Under the pieces are notes generated by a model. It did no database searches, was not told where the DNA came from, and saw only the letters and a list, made by a program, of their open reading frames with translations. A DNA stretch of 64,000 nucleotides from positions 83,202 through 147,201 of the forward strand of contig CAWHZY010000004.1 in NCBI GenBank assembly GCA_963833955.1, written 5' to 3'. The position numbers and the translations under genes were made by a program. Origin of the DNA: Roseiarcus sp963833955 (GTDB lineage: Bacteria; Pseudomonadota; Alphaproteobacteria; Rhizobiales; Beijerinckiaceae). Shown piece after piece: positions 26,037 to 37,322 of this stretch; positions within the stretch are counted from its first letter, which is position 1; each line of letters begins with the position of its first letter.

Positions 26037-27351
26037 TCACTCCGCCGCTCTTGTGTGAACAGCCGGGTTGTTCGGATGCGCCGTCCAGTTGGCGGGCGGT
26101 CGGTCATAATCGAGCCCGGTGCGCGGATCGACGCCCGCGACTTTATGCACCAGCGTGATGCAGTCCTCGACCGGGCAGACCAGCGTGCACAGATTGCAGC
26201 CGACGCATTCGGCTTCGTTGACGACGAACTGGCGCTTGCCGTTGATGCGGGCGAAGATCGCCTGATGCGACGTGTCCTCGCACACGATGTGGCAGCGCCC
26301 GCATTGAATGCAGAGCTTCTGATCGATCTCGGCTTTCGCCACGTAATTGAGGTTGAGATATTGCCAGTCGGTGATCGAGGGAATCGCGCGGCCGCGGAAG
26401 TCCTCGACGGTCGCGTAGCCTTTCGCGTCCATATAGTCGGCGAGGCCGGTGATCATCTCCTGAACGACCTTGAAGCCGTAGGTCATCGCGGCGGTGCAGA
26501 CCTGCACGGTTCCGGAGCCGAGCGCGATGAACTCGGCCGCGTCGCGCCAGGTGGTAATGCCGCCGATGGCCGAGATGGGCATGCCGGCGCAGACCGAATC
26601 GCGAGCGATTTCCGACACCATGGAGAGCGCGATCGGCTTCACCGCGGGGCCGCACATGCCCCCGTGCGTGCCCTTGCCGTCGATCACCACGTCCGGCGTC
26701 ATATGGTCGAGATCGATGTTCATGATCGAATTGATGGTGTTGATGAGCGACACCGCGTCGGCGCCGCCTTTTTTCGCCGCGCGCGCCGGCTGACGAACGT
26801 CGGTAATGTTGGGCGTCAGCTTGACGATGACCGGCATGCGCGTGTGCGCCTTGCACCAGCGCGCGACCATCTCGACATATTCGGGCACCTGGCCGACGGC
26901 CGATCCCATGCCGCGCTCCGACATGCCATGCGGGCAGCCGAAATTGAGCTCCACGCCGTCGCATTCGGTCTCCTCGACGCGCGCGAGAATGGCCTCCCAG
27001 GACTTCTCGTCGCAGGGAACCATCAGCGATACGATGAGCGCGCGGTCGGCCCAGGCGCGCTTGACCTCCTTGATTTCCCGCAGGTTGATTTCGAGATCGC
27101 GATCGGTGATGAGCTCGATGTTGTTCATTGCGATGAGGCGCCGGTCGGGCCCATGGATCGCGCCGTAGCGCGCGCCCGACACGTTGACGACCGGAGGCCC
27201 CGCTTCGCCGAGCGTCTTCCACACCACGCCGCCCCAGCCGGCGCGGAACGCGCGCTCGACATTCACCTTCCGATCCGTTGGCGGGGCGGAGGCGAGCCAG
27301 AACGGATTGGGCGATTTTAGCGCCAAGAAAATTGGTGCGCAGATCGGCCAT
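26037..27351 (-). CDS. preA: NAD-dependent dihydropyrimidine dehydrogenase, subunit PreA (frameshift at 27315-27318)
   Basis: Catalytic FMN/Fe-S subunit that, with PreT, reduces uracil and thymine with NADH. The natural N-terminus MADLRTNFLGAK starts at ATG 27351; then one extra base in an A4 run (TTTT at 27315-27318 on the plus strand) shifts the frame and the rest continues as KSPNPFWLASAPPTD. About 437 aa after correction. The FMN barrel contains VELNFGCPHGM (active-site Cys) and SAIGGITTW. Two C-terminal 4Fe-4S ferredoxin motifs are CIQCGRCHIVC and CVGCNLCTLVC. Eighteen bases downstream of preT; RutR-like site upstream of preT. Confidence 0.9.
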
Positions 27352-27369
27352 GGGATCCTCGCTTTAAGT

Positions 27370-28737
27370 TTAAGCGCGCGATGCGCTTAAACAGGCCGCG
27401 ATCGAGCGCGCCGCCTGCTTGCCGTCCTCGACGGCGCTCACCGTCAGGTCCTGCCCACCATAGACGCAATCCCCGCCGGCCCACACGCCTTGAAGCGTCG
27501 TGCGGCGCTCGGAATCGACGACGATGCGGCCGTCCCTGACCTCGATCGGCGCGCCGTCGAGCGCTTCCGGCGCGCCGCGTTGCCCGATAGCCAGAAACAG
27601 CATGTCGGCGTCGAGGCGAAAGACCGAGCCGACCGGAGCGGACGCGTCCTCGACGCCATTGCCGCTCTCGAACACCACGCCGCTCAGCGTGTCGTTGCGA
27701 CCCTCGAGCGCGACCGGCCGCGCCCAATAGCGGATGACGACCCCATTCGTTTGCGCAAGCTCCCGTTCGTAAGCGCTTGCCTTCATCTGTTCGGGACCGC
27801 GCCGGTAGACCATGGTCACGCTCTCGGCGCCAAGCTTCTTCGATTGCAGGGCGGCGTCGATCGCCGTCATGCCGCCGCCGATCACCACAACCCGGCGACC
27901 AACCGGCAGGGTGGAAAGATCCTTGGCCTGCCGGAGGCGGGCGATGTAGTCGACGGCGTCGATCACGTTGGCGAGTTCGGTCTCCCTCGGCAATCCGAGC
28001 TTGTTGGTCGCGCCGAGGCCCGCGCCGAGGAAGACGGCGTCGTAGTCGCGCCGGAGATCGTCGAGCTTGACGTTAAGGCCGAGCGCCTGCCCGCGCTTGA
28101 TTTCGATGCCGCCGATCGAGAGAATGAACTCGACTTCCCGCGCCGCGAAATCGTCGGCGGTCTTGTAGGCGGCGATGCCGTATTCATTGAGGCCGCCCGC
28201 CTTCTCGCGCGGCTCGAAGATCGTGCTGTCGATTCCGGCTCGGCTAAGTTCGTGCGCGCAGGCCAGCCCGGCCGGCCCGGCGCCGACGATCGCCACCCGT
28301 TTTCCCGTGGGCGCGCCGCGCGCGTAAGGCGATTTCCCGTTGGCGATCGTCGGATCGGTCGCGTAGCGCTGCAATCTGCCGATCACGACCGGCTTCGCCT
28401 CCGCCGCCTCGCGCACGCAGGCTTCCTCGCACAGCGTTTCGGTCGGGCAGACGCGGGCGCACATGCCGCCCATGATGTTGGAATCGAAAATCGTCGTCGC
28501 CGCGCCCGAGCGGTTGCCGGCGGCGATCTGGCGAATGAACAGCGGAATGTCGATCACGGTCGGGCAGGCCTGCTGACAGGGCGGATCGAAGCAGAAATAG
28601 CAGCGCTCCGCCTCCACCCTCGCCTCGTGGGGGGTCAAGAGCGGGTGCAGATCGGCAAAATTGCCTTTCAGCGTCGCTTCATCCAAACGGCCCGGGCGAA
28701 CATCCGATGCGCCCGGCGGGTTGGCGGCGATCGTCAT
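27370..28737 (-). CDS. preT: NAD-dependent dihydropyrimidine dehydrogenase, subunit PreT
   Basis: 455-aa flavoprotein that takes electrons from NADH and passes them to PreA. The N-terminal Fe-S region has CYFCFDPPCQQACPT and GMCARVCPTETLCEEAC. An FAD domain follows at VAIVGAGPAGLACAHELS (about 149-166), a nucleotide domain at VVVIGGGMTAIDAA, and the C-terminal FAD contact GVWAGGDCVYGGQDLTVSAV. Family length is normal and the frame intact. It is the first gene of the leftward preTA operon; its promoter overlaps a RutR-like operator at 28774-28789. Confidence 0.93.
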   Translation of the reverse strand: MTIAANPPGASDVRPGRLDEATLKGNFADLHPLLTPHEARVEAERCYFCFDPPCQQACPTVIDIPLFIRQIAAGNRSGAATTIFDSNIMGGMCARVCPTETLCEEACVREAAEAKPVVIGRLQRYATDPTIANGKSPYARGAPTGKRVAIVGAGPAGLACAHELSRAGIDSTIFEPREKAGGLNEYGIAAYKTADDFAAREVEFILSIGGIEIKRGQALGLNVKLDDLRRDYDAVFLGAGLGATNKLGLPRETELANVIDAVDYIARLRQAKDLSTLPVGRRVVVIGGGMTAIDAALQSKKLGAESVTMVYRRGPEQMKASAYERELAQTNGVVIRYWARPVALEGRNDTLSGVVFESGNGVEDASAPVGSVFRLDADMLFLAIGQRGAPEALDGAPIEVRDGRIVVDSERRTTLQGVWAGGDCVYGGQDLTVSAVEDGKQAARSIAACLSASRA

Positions 28738-28773
28738 GACGAAACCCTCAAAAGCCTTGGCGACGGCTCATTC

Positions 28774-28817
28774 CTGACCGTTTGGTCAATCGTTTTGCTA
28801 CGCGCAACATTTGTCAA
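28774..28817 (-). promoter_or_regulatory. preTA promoter with RutR-like operator
   Basis: On the plus strand CTGACCGTTTGGTCAA (28774-28789) matches the known RutR consensus TTGACCANNTGGTCAA at all but two defined positions and is itself a near-palindrome. On the minus strand a TTGACA box (28812-28817) is followed after 17 bases by AACGAT (28789-28794) as -10. The operator therefore covers the -10 and start region, about 37 bases before the preT ATG. RutR is a TetR-family uracil-sensing repressor, so pyrimidine-induced expression is predicted. Confidence 0.6.
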
Positions 28818-28936
28818 GCAGGATGTGGGCCGCGACGCGGGAATCGATCCCAAAAAGTCGACGCCCATTGAGAATCCTCGGTCCCGCCCTATCTGCCGAG
28901 CAGGTGTGGATAAACACAATTTGAAATGGATTCAGA

Positions 28937-28965
28937 TTGCTGCGGTGCAACATTTCTGCTAGAAT
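28937..28965 (+). promoter_or_regulatory. Predicted sigma-70-type promoter of the 98-aa gene
   Basis: TTGCTG (28937-28942), a 17-base spacer and TAGAAT (28960-28965), about 38 bases upstream of the GTG start at 29004. The gene is preceded by a GGAGGGG ribosome binding site. Confidence 0.45.
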
Positions 28966-29003
28966 GCCGTTTCAACGAACGTAGTTAGGATTCGGAGGGG
29001 CCC

Positions 29004-29300
29004 GTGACAGCCACCTGGAAGACCAAATGGGGCGTTCGCCGCGTGCGCCGCGATATCCCGACAGTAGAAGAGGCTCTGATCGCCGCTGAAAGTCTGGCCG
29101 CTGATCCGGCTCAGCGTGCGGAAATCGCCGCGACCCTGATGGGCGTGCCGGTCGAAGAGGTCAAGGCGCTGGCGGCCAAACAGGCTGCGAGGACGCGGGG
29201 CCGGGCGAGCCTGGTCGCGGGCCGCACGCGCGCGGTCGTGGTCGAGTACAAGCGGCCGCGCATCGGTCATGGACCCATGTCGTTCGCCAGCAAGCGCTGA
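29004..29300 (+). CDS. Conserved small hypothetical protein, 98 aa
   Basis: GTG start at 29004 supported by GGAGGGG four bases upstream and by a promoter at 28937-28965. It begins MTATWKTKWGVRRVRRDIPT. A helical middle follows (VEEALIAAESLAADPAQRAE, then a second helix GVPVEEVKALAAKQ), and a basic tail ends GHGPMSFASKR. No membrane segment. Short proteins with the opening 'WKTKWG(V)RRVR' recur in Hyphomicrobiales genomes without known role. The strong positive charge would allow nucleic-acid binding, which is only inferred. Monocistronic, divergent from preTA. Confidence 0.65.
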   Translation: MTATWKTKWGVRRVRRDIPTVEEALIAAESLAADPAQRAEIAATLMGVPVEEVKALAAKQAARTRGRASLVAGRTRAVVVEYKRPRIGHGPMSFASKR

Positions 29301-29336
29301 CGCGCGGAGGCTTGCCACAAGAAGCGACGGGCGCCT

Positions 29337-30585
29337 TTAGAGATTGGCCAGCCTGGCCGCCGATGGCCGGCTGGTCCGATATTGGCTGCGCGCCGCGACG
29401 TCGGTCGAAATGATGGCGATCGCGATCAAGGTCAGCGTCGTCATTTCGGCGAAATCGACATTGAGGAAGGCAAGCGCCACGACGGCCGAGAAGGCCGCGG
29501 CCATATAGGGCGCGAGCCGGGCGGGCGCGTGGACAATGGCGCGGAACCCGAGCCACGCGCCAACCGCAGAGAGCACGGCGCCGACAATTCCAAGCTCGTA
29601 CCAGACCGTAAAGGCGAGCGCCCGCGGGGTCCGCGCCGGCAAAATCAGGTCCTGAACCCCGTGGCCGACCGTCGCAAATCCATGGCCGGTGATGAGCCTC
29701 AGCTTATCGTGGGTAAAAATGTCCGCCGCCACGGACAATGACGGATAGGGCGCCGGCAAGGCGGAGAGCCGCGTATGAAAGATCCAGGCGGCGGCGGTCG
29801 GCGCCAGCGCGGGGATGAGCGGCGACAACAGGATGAGCGCGGCCGCGCCCCAGCTCAATTCCCGCGCGGTGCGTGGTAAATCCGAGATCGCAGAACGACA
29901 GCGCCAGATAGCCGGCGAACAGCGCGACCGTGAGCGGCGCATAACTCGCGATGTAGGCGAAGCACAGGGCGACGATCAAAAGCAGCCGCGCCAGTCCGTT
30001 GCGTCCGCGCGCCGCAAGTCCCCCGATCGCCGGGAACAGCAGCACGGCGATCGCGACCGCGCCGGCCGTGAGCCGGCCATCGTCCGGCGCGCCGGTCAGA
30101 GTCTCGCCGAGCGCCCGCGCGATCATCGCCGCGATGCCGGCCATCACGCCGATGGGGAAGAGGTAGAGGTCGGTCGCGGCTGCGTTCTCGCGCGGCGCCG
30201 CCACCGCCGCCATTGTCGCGACGAGCAGGACGCCGAGTTTGAGGAGATGTTGCCCGGCTGCGACCGGGTACGGCGTCCACAGAATCGATAGCGTCGCCCA
30301 ACCCAATCCCGCCAGCAAAGCGAGAAACGCCGGAACGTAAAAAGGCCGCCTGAAGCGTGCGAAAAATCCGGGCTCCGCATCGAGCGCCGCAGCGACGAGA
30401 ATCAGACCCACGCCGATCGAAAACATCACATAGAGGCCAAGCGGGTGAAGCACGACCCCGACCGGCGCGCCGACGGCCAGCACGAGATAGCCGATGCGCG
30501 AGAAAAATCGCGAGGCGTCCGCGGCGTCGTCGCGCTCCGCCTCTCTCGACCCCTTCCTGTCCGCCGCGGCCGCCATGCTTCCCAA
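29337..30585 (-). CDS. O-antigen ligase-like polytopic membrane protein (frameshift near 29890)
   Basis: Two overlapping frames read as one protein of about 416 aa after a one-base correction between about 29870 and 29900. The N-terminal part (from 30585) has eight or so hydrophobic segments such as IGYLVLAVGAPVGVVLHPLG and FYVPAFLALLAGLGWATLSI. The C-terminal part has a periplasmic loop with HDKLRLITGHGFATVGHGVQ and further segments (LGIVGAVLSAVGAWLGF). The 'GHG' loop before late membrane helices resembles the Wzy/WaaL O-antigen ligase fold. It would act at the outer face of the inner membrane on polysaccharide. Divergent from the GT39 gene. Confidence 0.65.
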
Positions 30586-30780
30586 CCCGATTGGGGCGCG
30601 GATCTTTCCGCGTCGCCATTGAGGACTTATACGACCTCAGCGGCGAGGCGCCTGTGTGCGCCGCGCAACACTTTCGCGGCAATTTGCCATTTTTCTCGCA
30701 ATGATTGACCAGGAGCGCGAGAGCGTGCGACGGACGCCCGCGATGGGCTCGATGGCGCCGATGAGGCCGAAGGCTGCGAC

Positions 30781-32361
30781 GTGAGCGGCAATTCCATGGC
30801 CGCCGCCGCGCGGACGGAAACGGGCTTGCGCCGCGCCGCGTGGCTCGGTCTTTATGCCTGCGCGGCGTCGATTGCGCTTCTGGCCATCCAGGCCAATGCC
30901 GCCGGACGGCTCGAGCTCACTTTCGACGAAGCCTATTATACGCTGTGGTCGCGCTCCCTTTCTTTCGGATATCTCGACCATCCGCCGATGGTCGCGCTCC
31001 TCATCCGCGCCTCGACTTCGCTGTTCGGCGGCTCGGAGCTCGGCGTGCGGGCGCTTTCGCTCCTCGTCGTTGGCGCGATGCCGGCGCTTATCGCCTTCAT
31101 CGCCTGGCGCCTGTTCGGTTCGGCGGAAAAAGCCGCGCTCGCCGCGCTCATGTGGATCGCCATGCCGCTCGTCTCCATCGGGGCGGTGTTCGTCGCTCCC
31201 GATGCTCCGCTGGTCGTGTTTTGGACGCTTGGGCTCAGCGCCCTGGTCGAGCTGTGGCGCACGGGTCGGAGGCGCTGGCTGATCGCGCTGGGCTTGGCGC
31301 TTGGCCTCGCGCTGCAATCGAAATTCACCGCCGCCTTTTTCGCTGCCGGCGTCGTCCTCGCCCTTATCGCGACGCCCTCGCTACGCCGCTGGCTGATCTC
31401 GCCTGCGTTGTTTGCGGGCCTCGCCCTCGCCCTCGTGATATTCGCCCCGTTCGTCGCCTGGAACGCCGCGCACGGCTGGGCGACTTTCGCCAAGCAGCTC
31501 GGCCGCGCGGGCGCAAGCGAATTTACGCCTTACTACCTGGCCGAGTTTCTTATCGCGCAGATCGGACTCCTCAATCCGCTGGTGGTCGCCGCTTTTATCC
31601 CTGCGGTTGCGGCGATTTCCTGGCGCGCGCCCGTTGCGCCGCGCTCGCCCGGCGAAGCCCGGCGCCTTCTCGCCTGCACGATCGCGCCGGCGGCGGCCTA
31701 TTTCCTTTTGCATTCGCTCCACGACCGGGTGCAGGGCAATTGGCTCGCGCCGCTCTATCCCGCCGTGGCCATTCTTGCCGCCGACTGGATCGCCGAGATT
31801 CGCCGGACAAGCGATTCGGGCTTCGCCGCGGGAATTGCGAAAGCGGCTCAATGCGCCGCGCCAATCGGGCTTGTCGTCGCCGCGCTGACCTTCGCCGAGG
31901 CCTTGACCGGCGCGGTCCCGCTCGGGACGGCCAATCCGCTGGCGCGCCTCGAAGGCTTTCGCGAACTGGCGCGCGATCTCGACGCCAAGGCGCGCGCCGA
32001 CAACGCGCCTTACGTGCTGATCCAGGGCTACGCGCTGACCTCGCTGATGACCTATTACGGCGATCCCGCGATCGCCGTCGTGCAGCCGCAGCAGCGTATG
32101 CGGTGGATATTCGAGCCTCAACCGGCTGAGGCCCTGTTCGCCGCGCCAGGGCTCGCGCTCGGCGAACCCGGCCGCCGTTTCGACCTCAGCCTGAAAATGC
32201 GCTTTCGCGACGTCGAGCCGGCCGGTCTCTTGCAACGGCGCCAGGCCGGCGGAACGCTCGAGACTTACGAACTCTTCCGGGTCGCCGATCCTTACGCGCC
32301 GGTCCTCGACCCGGTCTGCTTCCGCGGCGAGGCCAATCTTCAACGGCAATGCCCGCCATGA
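30781..32361 (+). CDS. Glycosyltransferase family 39 (ArnT/PMT-like) membrane protein
   Basis: 526-aa polytopic GT-C transferase using lipid-linked sugars at the periplasmic face. After the first membrane helix, TFDEAYYTLWSR carries the acidic catalytic motif of the first loop, followed by FGYLDHPPMVALLIR, a hallmark of the PMT_2 subfamily. About ten membrane segments follow and a soluble C-terminal domain from about residue 390. Starts with GTG at 30781. It stands opposite the O-antigen-ligase-like gene, so a surface-glycan role for both is likely. The sugar and acceptor are unknown. Confidence 0.85.
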   Translation: MSGNSMAAAARTETGLRRAAWLGLYACAASIALLAIQANAAGRLELTFDEAYYTLWSRSLSFGYLDHPPMVALLIRASTSLFGGSELGVRALSLLVVGAMPALIAFIAWRLFGSAEKAALAALMWIAMPLVSIGAVFVAPDAPLVVFWTLGLSALVELWRTGRRRWLIALGLALGLALQSKFTAAFFAAGVVLALIATPSLRRWLISPALFAGLALALVIFAPFVAWNAAHGWATFAKQLGRAGASEFTPYYLAEFLIAQIGLLNPLVVAAFIPAVAAISWRAPVAPRSPGEARRLLACTIAPAAAYFLLHSLHDRVQGNWLAPLYPAVAILAADWIAEIRRTSDSGFAAGIAKAAQCAAPIGLVVAALTFAEALTGAVPLGTANPLARLEGFRELARDLDAKARADNAPYVLIQGYALTSLMTYYGDPAIAVVQPQQRMRWIFEPQPAEALFAAPGLALGEPGRRFDLSLKMRFRDVEPAGLLQRRQAGGTLETYELFRVADPYAPVLDPVCFRGEANLQRQCPP

Positions 32362-32380
32362 ACGGCGCCGCCGGCTTCGG

Positions 32381-33253
32381 TCAGCCGAACCGCAAAAGGA
32401 TGATCCCGGCGAGAATGACGAGCACTGCGATCGCCCGTTGCGAATGAAACGGCTCGCCGAGCGCCACGACGCCGATGATCGCCGCGAATACGACCGACGT
32501 CTCGCGAAGGGCGGCGACGGCGGCGATCGGGGCGCGCGTCATCGCCCAGATGACGATCGCATAGCCGACAAAGGCGGCGAGGCCGCCGACAAGGCCGCGC
32601 CGCCAGCCCTGGGACAAGGCGACGACCGCTGCGCGCCCGCGGAGACAAAGGATGATCGGCGCATAGGCGAGCGCGGTCAGCGCGTCGGCCCACGAATTAT
32701 AGGCGAAGGCGAACGCCGAGCCCGCGCCCGAGATCCTCGCGCCCTCCCCGTCGATCACCGAATAGATCGCGATGACGGCCGAATTGGCCAGCGCGACAAT
32801 GACGGTCGGCCGGTCGATTCGTCCATGCGCAAGGCCGCTCGCGCCCATCGCGAGAACGCCTGTGACCAGCGCCAGAACGCCGAGGCTGGCGATCGGGGGC
32901 GGCATTTCGCCCAACGTCACAAGCGCGATGATCGCGGCGATCAGCGGCGCGAGCCCGCGCATGATCGGATAGGCGACCGAGAGGTCGGCGCTGCGATAGA
33001 GCTGTCCGACCAGCATGAAATAGACGATATGGACGAGCGCCGAGGCGACGATGAAGGGAAAGGCCGCGGCCGCTGGCCGTGGCAGGGCGAGAGCCGCTAC
33101 GATAGCGGCGCCGCCGCACCAGAGCGCGACGATCGCCGATGAGAGGAACTTGTCGCTCGCGCTTTTGACGAGCGAATTCCACAAAGCATGAAGGGCCGCC
33201 GCGCCAAGGACAGCGGCCAGGACGCCGGAACTGAGGTGGGCGGAAGCGGGCAT
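32381..33253 (-). CDS. EamA/DMT-superfamily transporter
   Basis: 290-aa inner-membrane carrier with ten predicted helices in two EamA repeats: ALHALWNSLVKSASDKFLSS opens the first and AYNSWADALTALAYAPIILC the second. LSVAYPIMRGLAPLIAAIIA and AALRETSVVFAAIIGVVALG are the paired conserved helices. Substrate unknown; family members export amino acids or other small metabolites. Its ATG at 33253 is only 12 bases from the ureD GTG on the opposite strand, so promoters of the two genes must lie inside one another's coding or one start is downstream. Confidence 0.85.
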   Translation of the reverse strand: MPASAHLSSGVLAAVLGAAALHALWNSLVKSASDKFLSSAIVALWCGGAAIVAALALPRPAAAAFPFIVASALVHIVYFMLVGQLYRSADLSVAYPIMRGLAPLIAAIIALVTLGEMPPPIASLGVLALVTGVLAMGASGLAHGRIDRPTVIVALANSAVIAIYSVIDGEGARISGAGSAFAFAYNSWADALTALAYAPIILCLRGRAAVVALSQGWRRGLVGGLAAFVGYAIVIWAMTRAPIAAVAALRETSVVFAAIIGVVALGEPFHSQRAIAVLVILAGIILLRFG

Positions 33254-33265
33254 GAAGGAGTCACA

Positions 33266-34105
33266 GTGACGGATTCGCTCTTGGCCGTCGAGCCGCGCGG
33301 CGATCCGGCCAACCGGCAGCGCGCTCGCGCCGAGGCGCGTGGGTCGTTCGCCCGCGTGGGCGCGCGCACCGAGCCCGCGCGGCTGTTCGAGACCGGGGGC
33401 TTGCGCTGGCGCTTTCCACGCTCGTCGAACCCGTGCGAAGCCGCGATCGTCAACACCGGCGGCGGCGTTGCGGGCGGCGATTCCTATTCCGTCAGTCTGA
33501 CGCTGAGCGAGGGCGCCGAGGTCGAGGCGACCACGCCCTCGGCGGAGCGCATCTATCGCAGCGACGGCCTCGCGGCCTGCGTCGCGACCCGGCTAACGCT
33601 GAAGCCGGGCGCCCGGCTCTTCTGGCTGCCTCAGGAGACGCTCCTGTTCGAGGGCGCGCGTCTTGAGCGGCGGCTCGAGGTGGAGGCGTCCGGCGAGGCT
33701 GAGTTCCTGATTGCGGAAACGCTGGTGTTCGGACGCCTCGCGATGGGCGAAACCCGGATCGACGCGAGTGTGAGGGACTCATGGCGCGTGCGTCGTGACG
33801 GCGAGCTCGTGTTCGCTGACGAGACCCGGATCGACCACGCCGGCGCGACTCTCGACCGAAAGGCCGTCGGAGCCGGCGCCCGGGCTCTGTCGACGATCGT
33901 CGCCTCGTCCCCCCATATCGAGGCTCGCCTCGCCGATTTGCGGACAGCGCTCGAAACGGCCGGTTCGGGCGTCGAAAGCGGCGCGAGCGCCTTCGACGGA
34001 CTGATAGTCGTCCGCCTGCTCGCTGCGTCGTTCGACCAATTGCGCATGGGCCTTGTCGCGTCCATTATCGCGCTCGGCGGACGCAAGCCGCGCCTGTGGC
34101 CCTGA
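33266..34105 (+). CDS. ureD: Urease accessory protein UreD
   Basis: 279-aa chaperone (UreH in some species) that scaffolds the UreF-UreG complex on the apo-urease during nickel loading. The start GTG at 33266 is chosen because AAGGAG lies 6 bases before it; an upstream frame to 33188 would overlap the divergent gene. Family marks: LFETGGLRWRFPR, IVNTGGGVAGGDSYSV and TPSAERIYRSDG near the N-terminus, FWLPQETLLFEGARL in the middle, and RLLAASFDQLRMGLVASI at the end. Followed by the fused ureAB gene 54 bases later. Confidence 0.92.
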   Translation: MTDSLLAVEPRGDPANRQRARAEARGSFARVGARTEPARLFETGGLRWRFPRSSNPCEAAIVNTGGGVAGGDSYSVSLTLSEGAEVEATTPSAERIYRSDGLAACVATRLTLKPGARLFWLPQETLLFEGARLERRLEVEASGEAEFLIAETLVFGRLAMGETRIDASVRDSWRVRRDGELVFADETRIDHAGATLDRKAVGAGARALSTIVASSPHIEARLADLRTALETAGSGVESGASAFDGLIVVRLLAASFDQLRMGLVASIIALGGRKPRLWP

Positions 34106-34159
34106 TGGGGCGCGCAATGTGCTGGACCGCTTAGAGGCTATGAGGAGGGACAAGGCCCC

Positions 34160-34780
34160 ATGAATCTGACCCCGCGGGAAAAGGACAAGCTCTTGATCGC
34201 GATGGCGGCGATGGTGGCGCGTCGACGGCTCGAGCGCGGCGTCAAGCTCAACCATCCGGAGGCGATCGCGCTGATCACCGATTTCGTCGTCGAGGGCGCG
34301 CGCGACGGACGCTCGGTCGCCGAGCTCATGGAGGCCGGCGCGCATGTCGTCTCGGCCGATCAGGTCATGGACGGGATCGCCTCCATGATCCACGACATTC
34401 AGGTCGAGGCGACCTTCCCCGACGGCACCAAGCTCGTCACCGTCCACCATCCCATTCGCGGCGCGGACGACAAGGAGATCCCGGGCGAGGTGCTGGCGGA
34501 ACCGGGCGAGATCGTCATGAACGTCGGGCGCGAGACGCTCACGCTCGACGTCTCCAATTCCGGCGACCGGCCGATCCAGGTCGGCTCGCACTATCATTTC
34601 TTCGAGACCAATCCGGCGCTCAAGTTCGAGCGCGCGAAGACGAAGGGCTATCGGCTCGACATTGCGGCCGGCACCGCGGTGCGCTTCGAGCCCGGCCAGA
34701 GCCGATCCGTGCGCCTCGTCGCCATCGCCGGAAAGCGCGAGGTTTACGGCTTCCGCCAGGAGGTGATGGGGAAGGTGTGA
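34160..34780 (+). CDS. ureAB: Fused urease gamma-beta subunit
   Basis: 206 aa comprising a complete gamma subunit (residues 1 to about 100: NLTPREKDKLLIAMAAMVAR, KLNHPEAIALITDFVVEGAR) joined to a complete beta subunit (about 104 to 206: IPGEVLAEPGEIVMNVGRE, QVGSHYHFFETNPAL, GTAVRFEPGQSRSVRLVAIA). The two are separate genes in most proteobacteria; fusion is known from Helicobacter-type ureases and some alphaproteobacteria. It is a structural part of the nickel urease. Its stop at 34778-34780 runs directly into an inserted vapBC pair that separates it from ureC. Confidence 0.93.
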   Translation: MNLTPREKDKLLIAMAAMVARRRLERGVKLNHPEAIALITDFVVEGARDGRSVAELMEAGAHVVSADQVMDGIASMIHDIQVEATFPDGTKLVTVHHPIRGADDKEIPGEVLAEPGEIVMNVGRETLTLDVSNSGDRPIQVGSHYHFFETNPALKFERAKTKGYRLDIAAGTAVRFEPGQSRSVRLVAIAGKREVYGFRQEVMGKV

Positions 34781-34815
34781 TAAGGTCAGTGGCTCAAGAA
34801 GATACCGAGACGACA

Positions 34816-35130
34816 ATGCCGCAATATCGAACGACTGTTGAGGCCAATGGCACGATCACATTGCCCGCGCCGCTGCGGAAGAGGCTGAAGATCTCCGAGG
34901 GCTGCGAAGTCGAGTTTTACGTTTCGCTGGAAGGGGACGTGTTCTTTCACGCCATCACCGGGAAGGCGAAGGGCTGGAGGGGCCTGTACGAGACCGAAGT
35001 CCGCTCCCCTCCCATTTCAATCCGTGAGATGGATCAGGCCGTCGGCGACGCGCTTGTCGAAGACGATCGCAGGATTCGAAGACAGGGGTCCCCTCGGAGA
35101 CCTCGGCATCGGCGGACCGCCGCCGAATGA
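34816..35130 (+). CDS. AbrB/MazE-type antitoxin (VapB)
   Basis: 104-aa DNA-binding antitoxin. The swapped-hairpin AbrB domain covers residues 1-45: YRTTVEANGTITLPAPLRKR, then LKISEGCEVEFYVS. A toxin-binding tail follows, ending in a basic run (RRPRHRRTAAE). Start at 34816 (MPQYRTT), because the upstream in-frame extension from 34777 overlaps ureAB and lacks domain. The stop overlaps the PIN gene start (ATGA at 35127-35130). Together they form a VapBC module placed between ureAB and ureC. Expected to autorepress through its AbrB domain. Confidence 0.82.
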   Translation: MPQYRTTVEANGTITLPAPLRKRLKISEGCEVEFYVSLEGDVFFHAITGKAKGWRGLYETEVRSPPISIREMDQAVGDALVEDDRRIRRQGSPRRPRHRRTAAE

Positions 35131-35522
35131 TTGGCGTCGACACAAACGTCCTTGTCCGCATCTTCGCGAGCGACGACGCACGGCAGGCGGCGAGCGCCAT
35201 TCGCGTGATTGACGAAAGCAAACCGGACCAGATCTTCGTCAATGTCGTCGTGCTTGCCGAATTCACATGGACCATGCGACGCGCCTACAAGTGGGACGAC
35301 GATTGGATTCGGCATGCCTTGACCCGAATCGTCCGCCATCCCGCGCTCACGATCCAACACCGCGCTAGCGTCCTGGAGGCGATTACCGACTCCAACACCT
35401 CGATCCATCTCTTTGCGGATCGATTGATCGCCGCGCTCAATCTCGACGCCGGTTGCGAGACGACGATGACGTTTGACCAGGAAGCGGCGGCGTCTCCAGG
35501 TTTTCGCTTGCTCAAGACCTAG
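35127..35522 (+). CDS. vapC: PIN-domain toxin (VapC)
   Basis: 131-aa PIN ribonuclease. All four acidic positions are present: IGVDTNVLVRIFASDD (Asp5), VVVLAEFTWTM (Glu), ADRLIAALNLDAGC (Asp) and MTFDQEAA (Asp). Length is normal. Family members cut tRNA or other RNA when freed from VapB. The gene overlaps vapB by four bases and ends 42 bases before ureC, so the pair is inside the urease operon in the same direction and probably read through by urease transcription. Confidence 0.88.
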   Translation: MIGVDTNVLVRIFASDDARQAASAIRVIDESKPDQIFVNVVVLAEFTWTMRRAYKWDDDWIRHALTRIVRHPALTIQHRASVLEAITDSNTSIHLFADRLIAALNLDAGCETTMTFDQEAAASPGFRLLKT

Positions 35523-35564
35523 CAGAACTCCCTATGACCTCCCTCTTGCTGAGATAGGCGCCTA

Positions 35565-37301
<1,737 letters not shown>

Positions 37302-37322
37302 GGCGACGCCATCGGACCTGCC

